DNA from: JAQTTT01 sp041652755
GTDB lineage: Archaea; Nanobdellota; Nanobdellia; Tiddalikarchaeales; Tiddalikarchaeaceae
Reading direction: 5' to 3'
Assembly (NCBI GenBank): GCA_041652755.1
Contig: JBAZGS010000006.1
Location: 1-64,000, forward strand
DNA length: 64,000 bases
The notes under the pieces: model-generated
Seen by the model: only the letters and a program-made list of their open reading frames with translations
What the model was told of the DNA's origin: nothing
Databases searched by the model: none
In this document: positions 53,592 through 62,618 of the stretch, in pieces
How the letters are laid out: the number at the start of each line of letters is the position of its first letter
Position numbering within the stretch: the first letter of the stretch is position 1
Program-made: the position numbers and the translations under genes

Positions 53592-54917
53592 ATGGATGCT
53601 GAGGAAATTTATAAGAAATTAAAAGAGGATAAAATCAGCTTTATAGAGCTAGAATTCACTGACATCTTTGGCACATTAAAAGCAATTGAAATCCCTGTTG
53701 ATTGCGTTAAGGAAGCAATAGAGAAAGGCGTGTGGTTTGACGGCTCATCAATTAAGGGCTTTTCAAGAATAAAAGAAAGCGACATGTACTTAAAGCCAGA
53801 TTTGGGCACTTATGCAGTTTTGCCATCAAACGATGAAGCCATAAAAACTGCAAGGTTCTTATGTGATACGCACAACCCAGATGGCTCGCCATGCTTATCA
53901 GACCCTAGAATGCTTTTAAAAAAACTCTTGGCAGAGTATAAAAAACTAGGATATGAATTAATGGTTGGCCCTGAGGTTGAATTTTATTTGTTCAGAAAAG
54001 GTGATAATGGAAAACTGCTCACACCTGAATTTGACCTAGGCTCTTATTTTGACTGCTCAAGCAATGATATTGGAAGCAACGTACGGAAAAAAATAATGGT
54101 TGCCTTAAAGTCGTTCGGGATTGAATCTGAAAGAGGGCACCATGAAGTGGGTGTTGGCCAGCATGAGATTGGATTTAAGTACGGCAATGCTTTAAGCACT
54201 GCTGACAAAGTTGTGACTTTGAAAAAAATAATAAAATCAATAAGCAACGAGCACGGGCTTATTGCTTCTTTTATGCCTAAGCCTCTTTATCAGAAAGCTG
54301 GAAGCGGAATGCACACTCACTTCAGCGTATTCACGCAAGGAAAAAACGCATTCTTTTGCGATTCAGATAAAAACAAGCTTTCAGAGTTCGCAAAGCAATT
54401 CATTGCAGGAATACTGAAATATATTAATGAATTCTGCCTTTTAACAAATCCAACAATTAACTCATACAAAAGATTGGTAAAAGGCTATGAAGCCCCTGTT
54501 TATGTCTGCTGGGGAAGCACTAACAGGTCAGCGCTTATAAGAATCCCTAGATTTACTCCAGGAAGGGAGTCAAGCGCACGGGGAGAAATAAGGTGCCCTG
54601 ACCCAACAGCTAACCCTTACTTGATTTTTGCAGCAATCTTAAAAGCGGGAATGAAGGGAGTTACAGAAAAATTAAGATTAATGCCTGAAACAATGGATAG
54701 CGTTTATGCTAAAAGCCTAGAAGAAATTAATAAGTTAGGAATAAGGCTTTTGCCTGAGTCAATTTTTGAAGCAATTGAGAGCTTTAAAAAAAGCGAATTC
54801 TCTAAAGAATTGCTTGGCAAAGAGCTTCATTCCAAATTCCTCGAGCTAAAGGAGAAAGATGCTGAAAATTACAGGACAATAGTGACTGAATGGGAAGTTG
54901 ACAAGTATTTAGAATAA
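53592..54917 (+). CDS. glnA: Glutamine synthetase (type I)
   Basis: Makes glutamine from glutamate, ammonia and ATP. The 441 residues carry VWFDGSSIKGF, KPDLGTYAVLP, GPEVEFYLF, GHHEVG-type EVGVGQHEIGFKYG (metal ligands), GSGMHTHFS, WGSTNRSALIRIPRFTP and RCPDPTANPYL. No adenylylation-type Tyr loop is evident. Divergent from the Lrp regulator. Confidence 0.95.
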   Translation: MDAEEIYKKLKEDKISFIELEFTDIFGTLKAIEIPVDCVKEAIEKGVWFDGSSIKGFSRIKESDMYLKPDLGTYAVLPSNDEAIKTARFLCDTHNPDGSPCLSDPRMLLKKLLAEYKKLGYELMVGPEVEFYLFRKGDNGKLLTPEFDLGSYFDCSSNDIGSNVRKKIMVALKSFGIESERGHHEVGVGQHEIGFKYGNALSTADKVVTLKKIIKSISNEHGLIASFMPKPLYQKAGSGMHTHFSVFTQGKNAFFCDSDKNKLSEFAKQFIAGILKYINEFCLLTNPTINSYKRLVKGYEAPVYVCWGSTNRSALIRIPRFTPGRESSARGEIRCPDPTANPYLIFAAILKAGMKGVTEKLRLMPETMDSVYAKSLEEINKLGIRLLPESIFEAIESFKKSEFSKELLGKELHSKFLELKEKDAENYRTIVTEWEVDKYLE

Positions 54918-54957
54918 TAAAAATCTTTATTAATTCGTTTTGGGATTATTATTTATT

Positions 54958-55821
54958 ATGATTAAGCTAAAAAAGTCCGAGCACTCAATAATTATTTCAG
55001 CAATAATCTCTTTTTTTCTGCTGATTTTAAAATTAGTTGCCGGGCTTTTGACTAATAGCATAGTGCTTATAAGCGAGGCTCTTGACAGCTTTACTGATTT
55101 ATTGTCAATGGTTGGCTCATATATTGGAATAAAAATCTCTGCAAAAAAGCCCAATAATGATTTTAATTACGGCTTTGGCAAGGCTGAAAATGTTACTTCG
55201 TTTTTTATATCGCTTCTAATCCTTTTTGCAGCTTATTCTATTGGAAAAATGGCATATGATTCATTTTTTTCAGACATAGCCATTCAAAATAGCGTTTTGG
55301 CATACGGTGCAGGAATAGTTTCAATGATTACTTCAGCATTTTTGTCTTTTTATTTGCTTAAAAAAAGCAAGGAACTAAACAGCGAATTATTGTTCATTAA
55401 CTCAAGGGAAAGGCTTGCTGATATTTTAAGGGGATTTGTTGTAATCTCTTCAATTTATCTGCATGAATCAGGAATTCTTTATATCCAAGGAATAGTTACT
55501 TTGATTATTTGCTTTGCAGTTTTTTTCATTGGAATAAAATCTTTGGCGTTTTCAATCAAAGGGCTGATGGATAATTCTCCTGGAAAAAAAATAATCCAAG
55601 AAATACAAATGATAATCTCTAAAAATAAGGACGTTTCAAGCTTTAAAAACTTGAGGCTTAAAAAATCAGGCAGCTACATCTTGGGGGATGTTGAAATAAA
55701 AGTTAACAAGAAGTATTCTATAAAGAAAGCTCATGATGTTGCTGACGCCCTTGAAAAGTCAATAAAGGAAAAATTCAACGATGTTGCTTCATTCATAATA
55801 CATGTTGAGCCTAATGAATAA
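54958..55821 (+). CDS. Cation diffusion facilitator transporter
   Basis: A 287-residue CDF-family metal/proton antiporter with six helices. The D-x3-D signatures are visible: SEALDSFTDLLS in helix 2 (about 39-50) and a modified helix 5 equivalent RERLADILRG. It ends in a cytoplasmic domain (SGSYILGDVEIKVNKKYSIKKAHDVADALE). Zinc, iron or manganese export is likely. The ATG at 54958 was chosen over a TTG at 54940. Confidence 0.85.
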   Translation: MIKLKKSEHSIIISAIISFFLLILKLVAGLLTNSIVLISEALDSFTDLLSMVGSYIGIKISAKKPNNDFNYGFGKAENVTSFFISLLILFAAYSIGKMAYDSFFSDIAIQNSVLAYGAGIVSMITSAFLSFYLLKKSKELNSELLFINSRERLADILRGFVVISSIYLHESGILYIQGIVTLIICFAVFFIGIKSLAFSIKGLMDNSPGKKIIQEIQMIISKNKDVSSFKNLRLKKSGSYILGDVEIKVNKKYSIKKAHDVADALEKSIKEKFNDVASFIIHVEPNE

Positions 55822-55855
55822 AAGTTTTTTAATGCTTAAATGAATGCAGTTAGTT

Positions 55856-57379
55856 ATGGATTTTTTTAAAAAAAAGCCAATCTTAAGGCTTTATCAGGAA
55901 AAGATTTTAAGCGAGGTATTAAAATCCAACAGCTTAGTTGTGCTGCCAACTGGTTTAGGCAAAACAATTATAGGATTATCATTGTCCGCATTAATGCTTA
56001 ATAAGCATGAAGGGGAATTTGTTTTATTTTTGGCTCCAACCAAGCCATTGGTTGAGCAGCATAAAAGAGTGTTTCATGAATTCTTTAATTTTGAAAATGA
56101 GCTAGTCTCTGTCAGCGGGAACATTAATCCAAAGGAAAGACAAAAAGAGTATGAAAATGCCAAGATTGTTTTTGCAACCCCTCAAACAATACAGAATGAC
56201 TTGATTGTAAAAAGATTAAATCTGAAAAATTGCTGCTTACTTATTTTTGATGAATGCCATAGGGCAGTAGGAGATTATGCTTACACTTTCATAAGCCAGG
56301 TTTATAAAAACCAAAAGGAAACCATTAAAGTTTTAGGCCTAAGTGCCAGTCCGGGAAGCGACAAGGATAAAATTTTAGAGGTTTGTAAAAACCTTTTTTT
56401 TGAAAACATTGTTTACAAAAGCGAAAGCGATGCTGATGTTTTGCCATATATTAACAAAAAAGAGATAGAGTTAATTGAGCTGTATCTCCCAAAGGAGCTG
56501 GAAGAAATTAAAAAATTATTAGAATCAAGCCTTAAAAAAAAGCTGGAAATAATGAAAATAAGAGGGCTCATTAACACAAGTGATTTGAATAAGATTAGCA
56601 AAAAAACTTTTCTGGCAATTAATGCTGAGCTTTCTAAAAAAATAAAAGAATCAAACGATGCTGAATTCTTCAAATTCATAAGCCTTAATTCTGAAATAAT
56701 CAAAGTGCTTTATTGCTTAGAAATTCTTCAAACCCAAGGGGTTAAGCCTCTCATATCTTATTTTAATGAGTTGAAAAATCATTTGAAAGTCAAAAGCAAC
56801 TCTTCGCTTTTCAAGGACAGCGATTTCAGAGATGCTGTGCTTAAAGCTTTTGACATTGAAGACAAAGTTGAGCATCCAAAATTTGAAAAAATAAAAAAAA
56901 TGATTGATGAAAACTTAAACAGCAATTCCAAATTCATCATTTTTACGCAATTCAGGGAGACTGCGAGCAGGATTGTGAATTACTTGAAATCAAGCACAAT
57001 TAATCCTGCTTTGTTTATTGGCCAGGCAGGAAAGGAAGGCTTAAGCCAAAAAAAGCAGCTAAGCGTTATTAAAGAGTTTGAGAATGGCAAGTATAATGTA
57101 TTGGTTGCGACAAGCGTTGCTGAAGAGGGATTGCATATTCCAAGCGTTGATTACGCAATCTTTTTTGAGCCAGTTCCTAGCGGACTCAGAATGATTCAGA
57201 GAAAAGGAAGGGTTGGAAGGGTTAATATTGGAAAAGTTTTCGTGCTATACACTAAAGGCTGCATTGATGAAAAATATTTGTTTGTCAGCAAATACAAGGA
57301 AAAAAGAATGAAATACGCAATCAGTGAAGCGAAAGAGTTCATTGAGTCTAAAAAGCAGAAAAGTTTGGGGGATTTTTGA
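55856..57379 (+). CDS. Hef-type helicase (FANCM-like)
   Basis: SF2 helicase of about 507 residues equal to the helicase half of archaeal Hef: motif I LPTGLGKT, Ia APTKPLVEQ, II FDECHRA, III GLSASPG, the helical insert domain, FTQFRETA, VATSVAEEGLHIPSVD and VI QRKGRVGR. Hef acts on forked DNA. In most euryarchaea an XPF-type nuclease domain follows in the same protein; here it is a separate gene overlapping by 4 bp. The ATG at 55856 is favoured by a TTTTTAAT box 27 bases upstream; 55844 is an alternative. Confidence 0.9.
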   Translation: MDFFKKKPILRLYQEKILSEVLKSNSLVVLPTGLGKTIIGLSLSALMLNKHEGEFVLFLAPTKPLVEQHKRVFHEFFNFENELVSVSGNINPKERQKEYENAKIVFATPQTIQNDLIVKRLNLKNCCLLIFDECHRAVGDYAYTFISQVYKNQKETIKVLGLSASPGSDKDKILEVCKNLFFENIVYKSESDADVLPYINKKEIELIELYLPKELEEIKKLLESSLKKKLEIMKIRGLINTSDLNKISKKTFLAINAELSKKIKESNDAEFFKFISLNSEIIKVLYCLEILQTQGVKPLISYFNELKNHLKVKSNSSLFKDSDFRDAVLKAFDIEDKVEHPKFEKIKKMIDENLNSNSKFIIFTQFRETASRIVNYLKSSTINPALFIGQAGKEGLSQKKQLSVIKEFENGKYNVLVATSVAEEGLHIPSVDYAIFFEPVPSGLRMIQRKGRVGRVNIGKVFVLYTKGCIDEKYLFVSKYKEKRMKYAISEAKEFIESKKQKSLGDF

Positions 57380-57987
57380 AATTGATAATTGTTGACAACA
57401 GGGAATTTAGGAGCAAAGTTGTTAGGGAGCTTTTCAAGAAAGGTGTTGAGTTAATTCCTAAGCAATTAAGCATAGGGGATTACATTATTGGCGATGTCTG
57501 CATTGAAAGAAAAAGCATTAAGGATTTTTATGGCTCAATTATTGACAAAAGAATTTTTGAGCAGCTAAAAAGCATTAAAAGCAATTACGAAAAAAAACTA
57601 TTAATTGTGGAAGGCGAAGGTTTTGAAAGAAACATACATCCTAATGCAATCAAAGGCTTGATTGCAAGCATAACTATTGACTATAAGATGCCTATAATTT
57701 TTTTGAAAGACTCTATTGAAACTGCTGAATTCTTGGGAATTATTGACAAGAGAATGCAGAAAAAAATAACCCCCATAATAGCTGTTAAGAAAGCTAAAAA
57801 CAATTATGACTCAGCGATTAATGTTTTATGCTTAATTCCTGGCATTGGAATCAAGAATGCAAACAATTTGTTAAATGAGTTTAAATCCCTTAAGAATGTT
57901 TTTTTAGCAACAGAGAAAGAGATGATTCGAGTATTAGGCGAGAAATGCGCAAAAAATTTCACCAAATTCATTAATGAAGATTTTTAA
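57376..57987 (+). CDS. ERCC4-type nuclease (Hef nuclease half)
   Basis: A 203-residue XPF-family nuclease: IIVDNREFRSKV, LSIGDYIIGDVCIERKSIKDF (catalytic GD...ERK) and a C-terminal (HhH)2 DNA-binding domain with LIPGIGIKNANNLL. It cuts branched DNA at 5' flaps in relatives. The TTG start at 57376 overlaps the helicase TGA (TTGA), so the pair is translationally coupled. No ATG exists near the N-terminus. Confidence 0.88.
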   Translation: MKLIIVDNREFRSKVVRELFKKGVELIPKQLSIGDYIIGDVCIERKSIKDFYGSIIDKRIFEQLKSIKSNYEKKLLIVEGEGFERNIHPNAIKGLIASITIDYKMPIIFLKDSIETAEFLGIIDKRMQKKITPIIAVKKAKNNYDSAINVLCLIPGIGIKNANNLLNEFKSLKNVFLATEKEMIRVLGEKCAKNFTKFINEDF

Positions 57988-58013
57988 TTAATAAGCCAAT
58001 AAAAGAGATTATT

Positions 58014-58535
58014 ATGCATAAAAAAATAGAGGCTGATTATTTCAATAAAAAGTGCTTGAAAATCTTTCTTTACATGGCAAAATTCTTGCTGCTTTCTATT
58101 CCAATAATACTAATAGTCAGAATAGATTTATATTTTATTCAAAAAATTTATGCATTGATTAATAATGCTTTGCTTAACATTTTAGGGATAAAAACTGTTT
58201 TTTTTGACTCATTCTCATCATCAGGCCTAAGCCCTTCAATATATTTTAACCAAAAAATCATAAGAATTGACTCTGCTTGCACTGGAATCAGGAGCTTTTA
58301 TCTGCTGTTTGCAATGATTTTTGCATCCAATGCAGCGCTTTTTAAAAAATTCAAATATTTAATGCTCGGAGCTTATGCAATAATAACTGTAAATATATTA
58401 AGAGTGCTTGTAAGCTCATTATTATTCTTTAATAACCTCATGGGATTTGACAGCATTATTTGGTCAATAAGCCTTAATTTGGCTGCATTTGCTGTTTTTT
58501 ATTTTTTTATAAAGAATACCCAAAAAAACATTTGA
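58014..58535 (+). CDS. Archaeosortase/exosortase-family protein
   Basis: A 173-residue membrane protein with five to six helices. It has the Cys motif IDSACTGIRS (Cys89) and the Arg motif NILRVL (Arg130) of exosortase/archaeosortase transpeptidases, which cleave C-terminal sorting signals of surface proteins. The third catalytic residue, a His shortly after the Arg, is not visible; the segment reads GFDSIIW. No protein with a PGF-CTERM-like tail was seen in this window. Confidence 0.72.
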   Translation: MHKKIEADYFNKKCLKIFLYMAKFLLLSIPIILIVRIDLYFIQKIYALINNALLNILGIKTVFFDSFSSSGLSPSIYFNQKIIRIDSACTGIRSFYLLFAMIFASNAALFKKFKYLMLGAYAIITVNILRVLVSSLLFFNNLMGFDSIIWSISLNLAAFAVFYFFIKNTQKNI

Positions 58536-58573
58536 AATGTTTTAAAAATAATTAAACCCTTTAATTTATCTAT

Positions 58574-59398
58574 ATGAAGGAAAAAATTGTGCAGTTGATC
58601 CAGAAAATAGGGCCAATAGTGCCTACTGATATTTCAAAAGAATTAGGCATTGACAGCTACGTTGCTTCAGCAATTATAAGCGAAATGATTAGGGAAGGAT
58701 TAATCCTTTATTCTTATAAAAAAATGACAACTAGTCCATTATATTACCTGAAAGGCCAAGAGGAGCTTGTGCGAAAAAGGCTAACCACTATTCTTAAAAT
58801 CCCTGAAATTAATATTTTAGAATTTTTTAAGAACAATAAATTGGTTGCTAAGGAAAACTTGGAGCCCCAGCAAAGATACATGGTTGATGATTTAAGGGAT
58901 TTCATAACCCCTATGGTTCTGAAAATTAACGGCGAAGACAAAGCATTTTATAAGCATTATTCAATAAGCGAATCAGAGGTTATTGAAAAGTTCAACAAGT
59001 GGAAGCAGGACCAAACTAAAGAAGTTGCTGAAGCTAAGCAGCAAAAAATTATTGAAACATCAGAAAAAGAAGAGCATGAAACGCCTAAGCAGCAAAGAAT
59101 TGACTCTGCAACTGACAAATTTTTCATCAAGAATGGTTTAGAAATCATTGAATCCTTAATTGTTAAAAAATCGAGCGAGTACGATTTCGTGGCAAAACAG
59201 AGTTCAAGCGTTGGCCAAACATTTTTTGTAAAATACTTGAAAAAAGCAAGCATTAATGATTCCGATATTAGCAAAGCATACACTGCTGCGCAGTCCAAGA
59301 AGATGCCCTGCATAATATTAATCACTGGAAAACTTTCAAAAAAAGCCCAAGAGTTAATAGCAAACTTAGGATATTTGGTTAATGTTATTAAAATATAA
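58574..59398 (+). CDS. Winged-helix protein with nuclease-like C-terminal domain
   Basis: A 274-residue protein. The N-terminal 70 residues form a winged helix (KIGPIVPTDISKELGIDSYVASAIIS). A middle helical/acidic linker (about 130-185) follows. The C-terminal 90 residues (FFIKNGLEIIES, TFFVKYLKK, PCIILITGKLSKKAQEL) resemble a restriction-endonuclease-like fold by strand order, but a clear PD-(D/E)XK set is not present. It ends three bases before the 82-bp repeats. Function unknown; DNA binding is likely. Confidence 0.6.
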   Translation: MKEKIVQLIQKIGPIVPTDISKELGIDSYVASAIISEMIREGLILYSYKKMTTSPLYYLKGQEELVRKRLTTILKIPEINILEFFKNNKLVAKENLEPQQRYMVDDLRDFITPMVLKINGEDKAFYKHYSISESEVIEKFNKWKQDQTKEVAEAKQQKIIETSEKEEHETPKQQRIDSATDKFFIKNGLEIIESLIVKKSSEYDFVAKQSSSVGQTFFVKYLKKASINDSDISKAYTAAQSKKMPCIILITGKLSKKAQELIANLGYLVNVIKI

Positions 59399-59401
59399 AA
59401 A

Positions 59402-59565
59402 TAGCGAGGAGTAAATTTAAGAACCAACCCTTTGCTTCGCAAAGCGTTGGCGGAAAATCAAACTCAAAAATTTAATAAATATTTAGCGAGGAGTAAATTT
59501 AAGAACCAACCCTTTGCTTCGCAAAGCGTTGGCGGAAAATCAAACTCAAAAATTTAATAAATATT
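59402..59565 (-). repeat. Two perfect 82-bp tandem repeats derived from a tRNA 3' end
   Basis: Copy 1 is 59402-59483 and copy 2 is 59484-59565; they are identical over 82 bp, and the third repeat start falls on the 3' end of tRNA-iMet (59566). Read on the tRNA strand each unit ends in a T-arm-like GGTTC then ACTCCTCGCTA, the same as the tRNA end. Upstream in the unit lies a hairpin: CCAAC, CTTTGC, TTC, GCAAAG, GTTGG (59424-59450 and 59506-59532). No coding frame. It may be a tRNA-derived integration footprint or a structured RNA. Confidence 0.85.
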
Positions 59566-59640
59566 TAGCGAGGAGTGGATTTGAACCACTGACCTTCGGG
59601 TTATGAGCCCAACGGGCACTCCAAACTGCCCTACCTCGCT
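59566..59640 (-). tRNA. Initiator tRNA-Met(CAT)
   Basis: Cloverleaf: acceptor AGCGAGG/CCTCGCT, D stem GGGC/GCCC, anticodon stem TTGGG/CCCGA with loop CTCATAA (anticodon CAT), variable AGGTC, T arm AGTGG-TTCAAAT-CCACT, discriminator A. The A1-U72 pair and three consecutive G-C pairs at 29-31/39-41 identify the initiator. No intron. CCA is not encoded. Its 3' end is copied in the adjacent tandem repeats. Confidence 0.93.
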
Positions 59641-59692
59641 ATAATATTATTCATTGATTATTTGCTTATTAAAAAGGTTACTAAAAACTTGC

Positions 59693-60025
59693 TTATTTTT
59701 TTTTTAAAATATTTATTATATCTTTTATGGGCTCAATAATTTTTGTTAACAAAAAAATAATTGAACCCATTAAAATAATATTATATAATTTAATTCCTGA
59801 CTCAAATGGCAGCGTTTCTGCTATATAAGCTAATATTCCAATTAATGGAAAAAATATGATTATTTCTTTTTTCATTTTGTCATACTTTAAGTAATAAAGG
59901 CAAGGGATTGCAATTATTAAGTATAAGCATACGCCTAAAGGCAAATCATTTAATAAATAACCTATAAGCATGAAAACAATTAATGAAACTAAAGATATTG
60001 CTTTTAATGCACTGTCATTTATCAT
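59693..60025 (-). CDS. Small polytopic membrane protein
   Basis: A 110-residue protein with four predicted transmembrane helices (about 7-25, 29-46, 52-68, 78-95) and a Lys-rich C-terminal end (LKKK). Nine bases after the TldE stop, so it likely belongs to the LonB-TldD-TldE operon. No family recognised. Confidence 0.55.
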   Translation of the reverse strand: MINDSALKAISLVSLIVFMLIGYLLNDLPLGVCLYLIIAIPCLYYLKYDKMKKEIIIFFPLIGILAYIAETLPFESGIKLYNIILMGSIIFLLTKIIEPIKDIINILKKK

Positions 60026-60034
60026 ATTAATCGC

Positions 60035-61279
60035 TTAATTTTTCAATATTTTGGCAGTGGTTTTGATAGCCCCAATGTTTGCTCCTAAGTCATTCCTTGT
60101 TTCTTTTGAGATTTCTAAGGGTTTTTTGAAGAGTTCATAGCTGTTTCCCATTACAACATACCCTTTGGCTAATCCTTGTATTTCGCCGTTTTTAATGTAA
60201 TAAAAAGTGCTGCTGTTTTGCCCGAAAGCTCCTGTGGTTTTGTTGATTGTATGGTCAGGGTAAGTGTCATATAAAATAAATCCCTCTTTTACTGACTTAA
60301 TCATTTGGCTTAATTTATCCTTTCCTTTAAGGGTTATGCAATTATAGGATGTGCTTGGCTTTATTATCATACTTGCGCTATTGTTTGTGTTAGCCATTCC
60401 TAATTTTTGGCTAGTGTAAGAATCATGAATGAATGATTTTATCACTCCATCTTTAACCAGCACAGTCTTACCTGATTTGTTTGCTTCAAAGTCGAAAAAG
60501 CTTTTATTGTTTTTTTCATAAGAATCATCAATTATTGTCAAGTCCTTACTTAATTCTTGCTTATTGATTGAATTAATGAATCTTGATTGTTTTTCGCACA
60601 CAGAATCCCCTTTAAGAGAAAAAAGCAAAGGCGATGTAACATTTAGCAGGGCTTCATGGCAAAATATTACTGGATAAGTTCCTGAGTTGGGCTTGCTTAA
60701 ATTTTTTGAAGCCTCATATTTGAATAATGCTTCTTGCGCGAATTCCTTCAAGTTAGGCTTTTTATCTGAAAGCAATGAAACATTTGTTCCAACCCTTTGG
60801 TCTTTTCCAACCAATAGCTGAAAAATTAACGAGTCATTTTCAAGAGTTATTTTTGCACCTAAACTGTTTAAGTATACTGTTTTGCTTTTTCTTTTATTTG
60901 CTAAAAATTCCAGTATTGGGGCTTTTTTGTCTATTAGTTTTTTTATCTGCTCAGTTGATTCTATTAATTTTTTTTCATTGAAGGACTTGTAATTCAAGAG
61001 TTTTTTGCTGAACTTAGCAGTGCTTGTGATATTAGGCATTAATTCTTTTTTTGAGCTTAATTTTGCAAGTTTATAAGCTTGAAGTATTGAGTTTTTTAAA
61101 GAGGAAGTGTTGGTTGACACTATTGTTCCTTGCTTTTTGCCTATTATTGCCCTTGAAAATATTGTAGTAATGGAATTGCTTATAGGTGTGTCAATTTCAC
61201 TATTCATTGTTATTGAATCATTCCTGACTGTTTGAATAATTGACTCCCAGCTAAAATCTTTTGGCTTAATTTCCGACAT
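60035..61279 (-). CDS. tldE: TldE/PmbA-like subunit
   Basis: A 414-residue member of the TldD/PmbA family, the partner without the HEXXXH motif. Recognisable are VFCHEALLNVTSPLLFSL (a family-conserved region where the metal ligands are lost), SGKTVLVKDGVIKSFIHDSYTS and the C-terminal GYVVMGNSYELFKKPLEISK. The TldD-TldE pair forms a protease that degrades unfolded or small peptides. Its start overlaps tldD by 14 bp. Confidence 0.88.
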   Translation of the reverse strand: MSEIKPKDFSWESIIQTVRNDSITMNSEIDTPISNSITTIFSRAIIGKKQGTIVSTNTSSLKNSILQAYKLAKLSSKKELMPNITSTAKFSKKLLNYKSFNEKKLIESTEQIKKLIDKKAPILEFLANKRKSKTVYLNSLGAKITLENDSLIFQLLVGKDQRVGTNVSLLSDKKPNLKEFAQEALFKYEASKNLSKPNSGTYPVIFCHEALLNVTSPLLFSLKGDSVCEKQSRFINSINKQELSKDLTIIDDSYEKNNKSFFDFEANKSGKTVLVKDGVIKSFIHDSYTSQKLGMANTNNSASMIIKPSTSYNCITLKGKDKLSQMIKSVKEGFILYDTYPDHTINKTTGAFGQNSSTFYYIKNGEIQGLAKGYVVMGNSYELFKKPLEISKETRNDLGANIGAIKTTAKILKN

Positions 61280-62618
61280 TAATATCCCTCACTGCAATGT
61301 ATGGAACTTTTTCTGATACAGGAACACTTTGGCCTTTTTTCCCGCACATTCCTCCCGAATAAGGCGATCCGAATTCGTTGCTTATTCCTGTAATGTTTTT
61401 CAGCACTTGCTTTAAATCCCCGCTTAAGCTTGCTCCTTTATAAGACTGCATAATTTTTCCATTCTTTATCAAAAATGCTTCATCAGCTTTGAAACTGAAA
61501 ACCCCTGAAGTTATATCAACAGCTCCTCCACTAAATCCTTTGACTAATAAGCCATTTTTAACTTGCTCCATTAATTCTTGCTTTGAGTATTTTCCTGGCT
61601 TAACCTCAGTATTTGACATTCTTGGTATTGGCAAGTCATGCACTGACTGCATCCTTGCATTTGATGTTTTTTTCAATCCATTCACATCAAAATAGCTTGA
61701 CAAGTCATTCATGAAATTAACAATTCTTCCTTTGCTTATTAAAACATTTTTTTTTGATTTTATGCCTTCATCATCGTATTCGTAAGAGCCCCAGTAATCT
61801 TTCAGAGTTGGATTATCATACAGTGTTAATTCATCAGTGCTTACTTTTTCATTTAAGCTTATGCACGTGCTTTTATCTCTCAAGCTGTCAGCTTCCAAGG
61901 CATGCCCTACTGCTTCATGAAAGAATGTTCCTGATATTTCAGGATCAATCACTAAATCGTATCTGGCTGGCTTTGCTAATTTTGCATTAATTAATCTTTT
62001 TATCTTGTCCTCTGAGTTTTTTATGAATTCATCATAGTTAAAATTGAGCAATTCGTAGCCTTTCTTTGCACGTCTTATATTGTGGCAATTCTCGTTTTTA
62101 GCAGCAATGTCATTAAAGATTTGCGAATAATTAGACTCTTCAATAACTCTAGCACTTTTAGAATTGGCATAAAAATTATTGTTTTTCGAAAAAGCAATGG
62201 TTGTTTCAACATTTTTTAATTCCTTTAAAGAGAACGCGTTGTTGAAATCTTTTAAGTATTCTATTTTTTTGGATTCGTCAATGCTGAAAGGGTCAATTTT
62301 TATCTTTGATTTAATCACTGCTTGATTTGATTCAAAAGCCTTAAGTATTGTTTTATTTTTTTTCACTAGGCTTGCATTTTTTGCCAATTTGTAGGCTCTG
62401 CTAAAAACTTCTTCCTGTTTTGTAAAATCATTGCTTGATGCAAAGCCAAAGCATCCATTAACCAGCATCCTTATGCCAAAACCTTTAGAGTCTGATTTTA
62501 TGTAGCTTTTTAATTCCTTATTTTGCTGTATTATTATTTCTTTATTAGAGTTATTTTCCCAATATTCAACAAGCTCAGAATCTTGGTCATACTTTTTTAT
62601 AAGCTGCTCATAATTCAT
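61266..62618 (-). CDS. tldD: TldD-family zinc protease
   Basis: The catalytic subunit of the TldD/E protease, 450 residues. The signature GTFFHEAVGHALEADSLRD contains the zinc-binding HEXXXH; TDELTLYDNPTL, YDDEGIKSKKNVLISKG, and a late MCGKKGQ with a Cys ligand follow. It overlaps the LonB stop by 4 bp and tldE by 14 bp, consistent with stoichiometric production. Confidence 0.92.
   Translation of the reverse strand: MNYEQLIKKYDQDSELVEYWENNSNKEIIIQQNKELKSYIKSDSKGFGIRMLVNGCFGFASSNDFTKQEEVFSRAYKLAKNASLVKKNKTILKAFESNQAVIKSKIKIDPFSIDESKKIEYLKDFNNAFSLKELKNVETTIAFSKNNNFYANSKSARVIEESNYSQIFNDIAAKNENCHNIRRAKKGYELLNFNYDEFIKNSEDKIKRLINAKLAKPARYDLVIDPEISGTFFHEAVGHALEADSLRDKSTCISLNEKVSTDELTLYDNPTLKDYWGSYEYDDEGIKSKKNVLISKGRIVNFMNDLSSYFDVNGLKKTSNARMQSVHDLPIPRMSNTEVKPGKYSKQELMEQVKNGLLVKGFSGGAVDITSGVFSFKADEAFLIKNGKIMQSYKGASLSGDLKQVLKNITGISNEFGSPYSGGMCGKKGQSVPVSEKVPYIAVRDINVGN

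Noticed and set aside
59402..59565. CRISPR-like array from direct repeats
   Set aside because: Only two copies, 82 bp long, adjacent with no spacers, and derived from a tRNA end.
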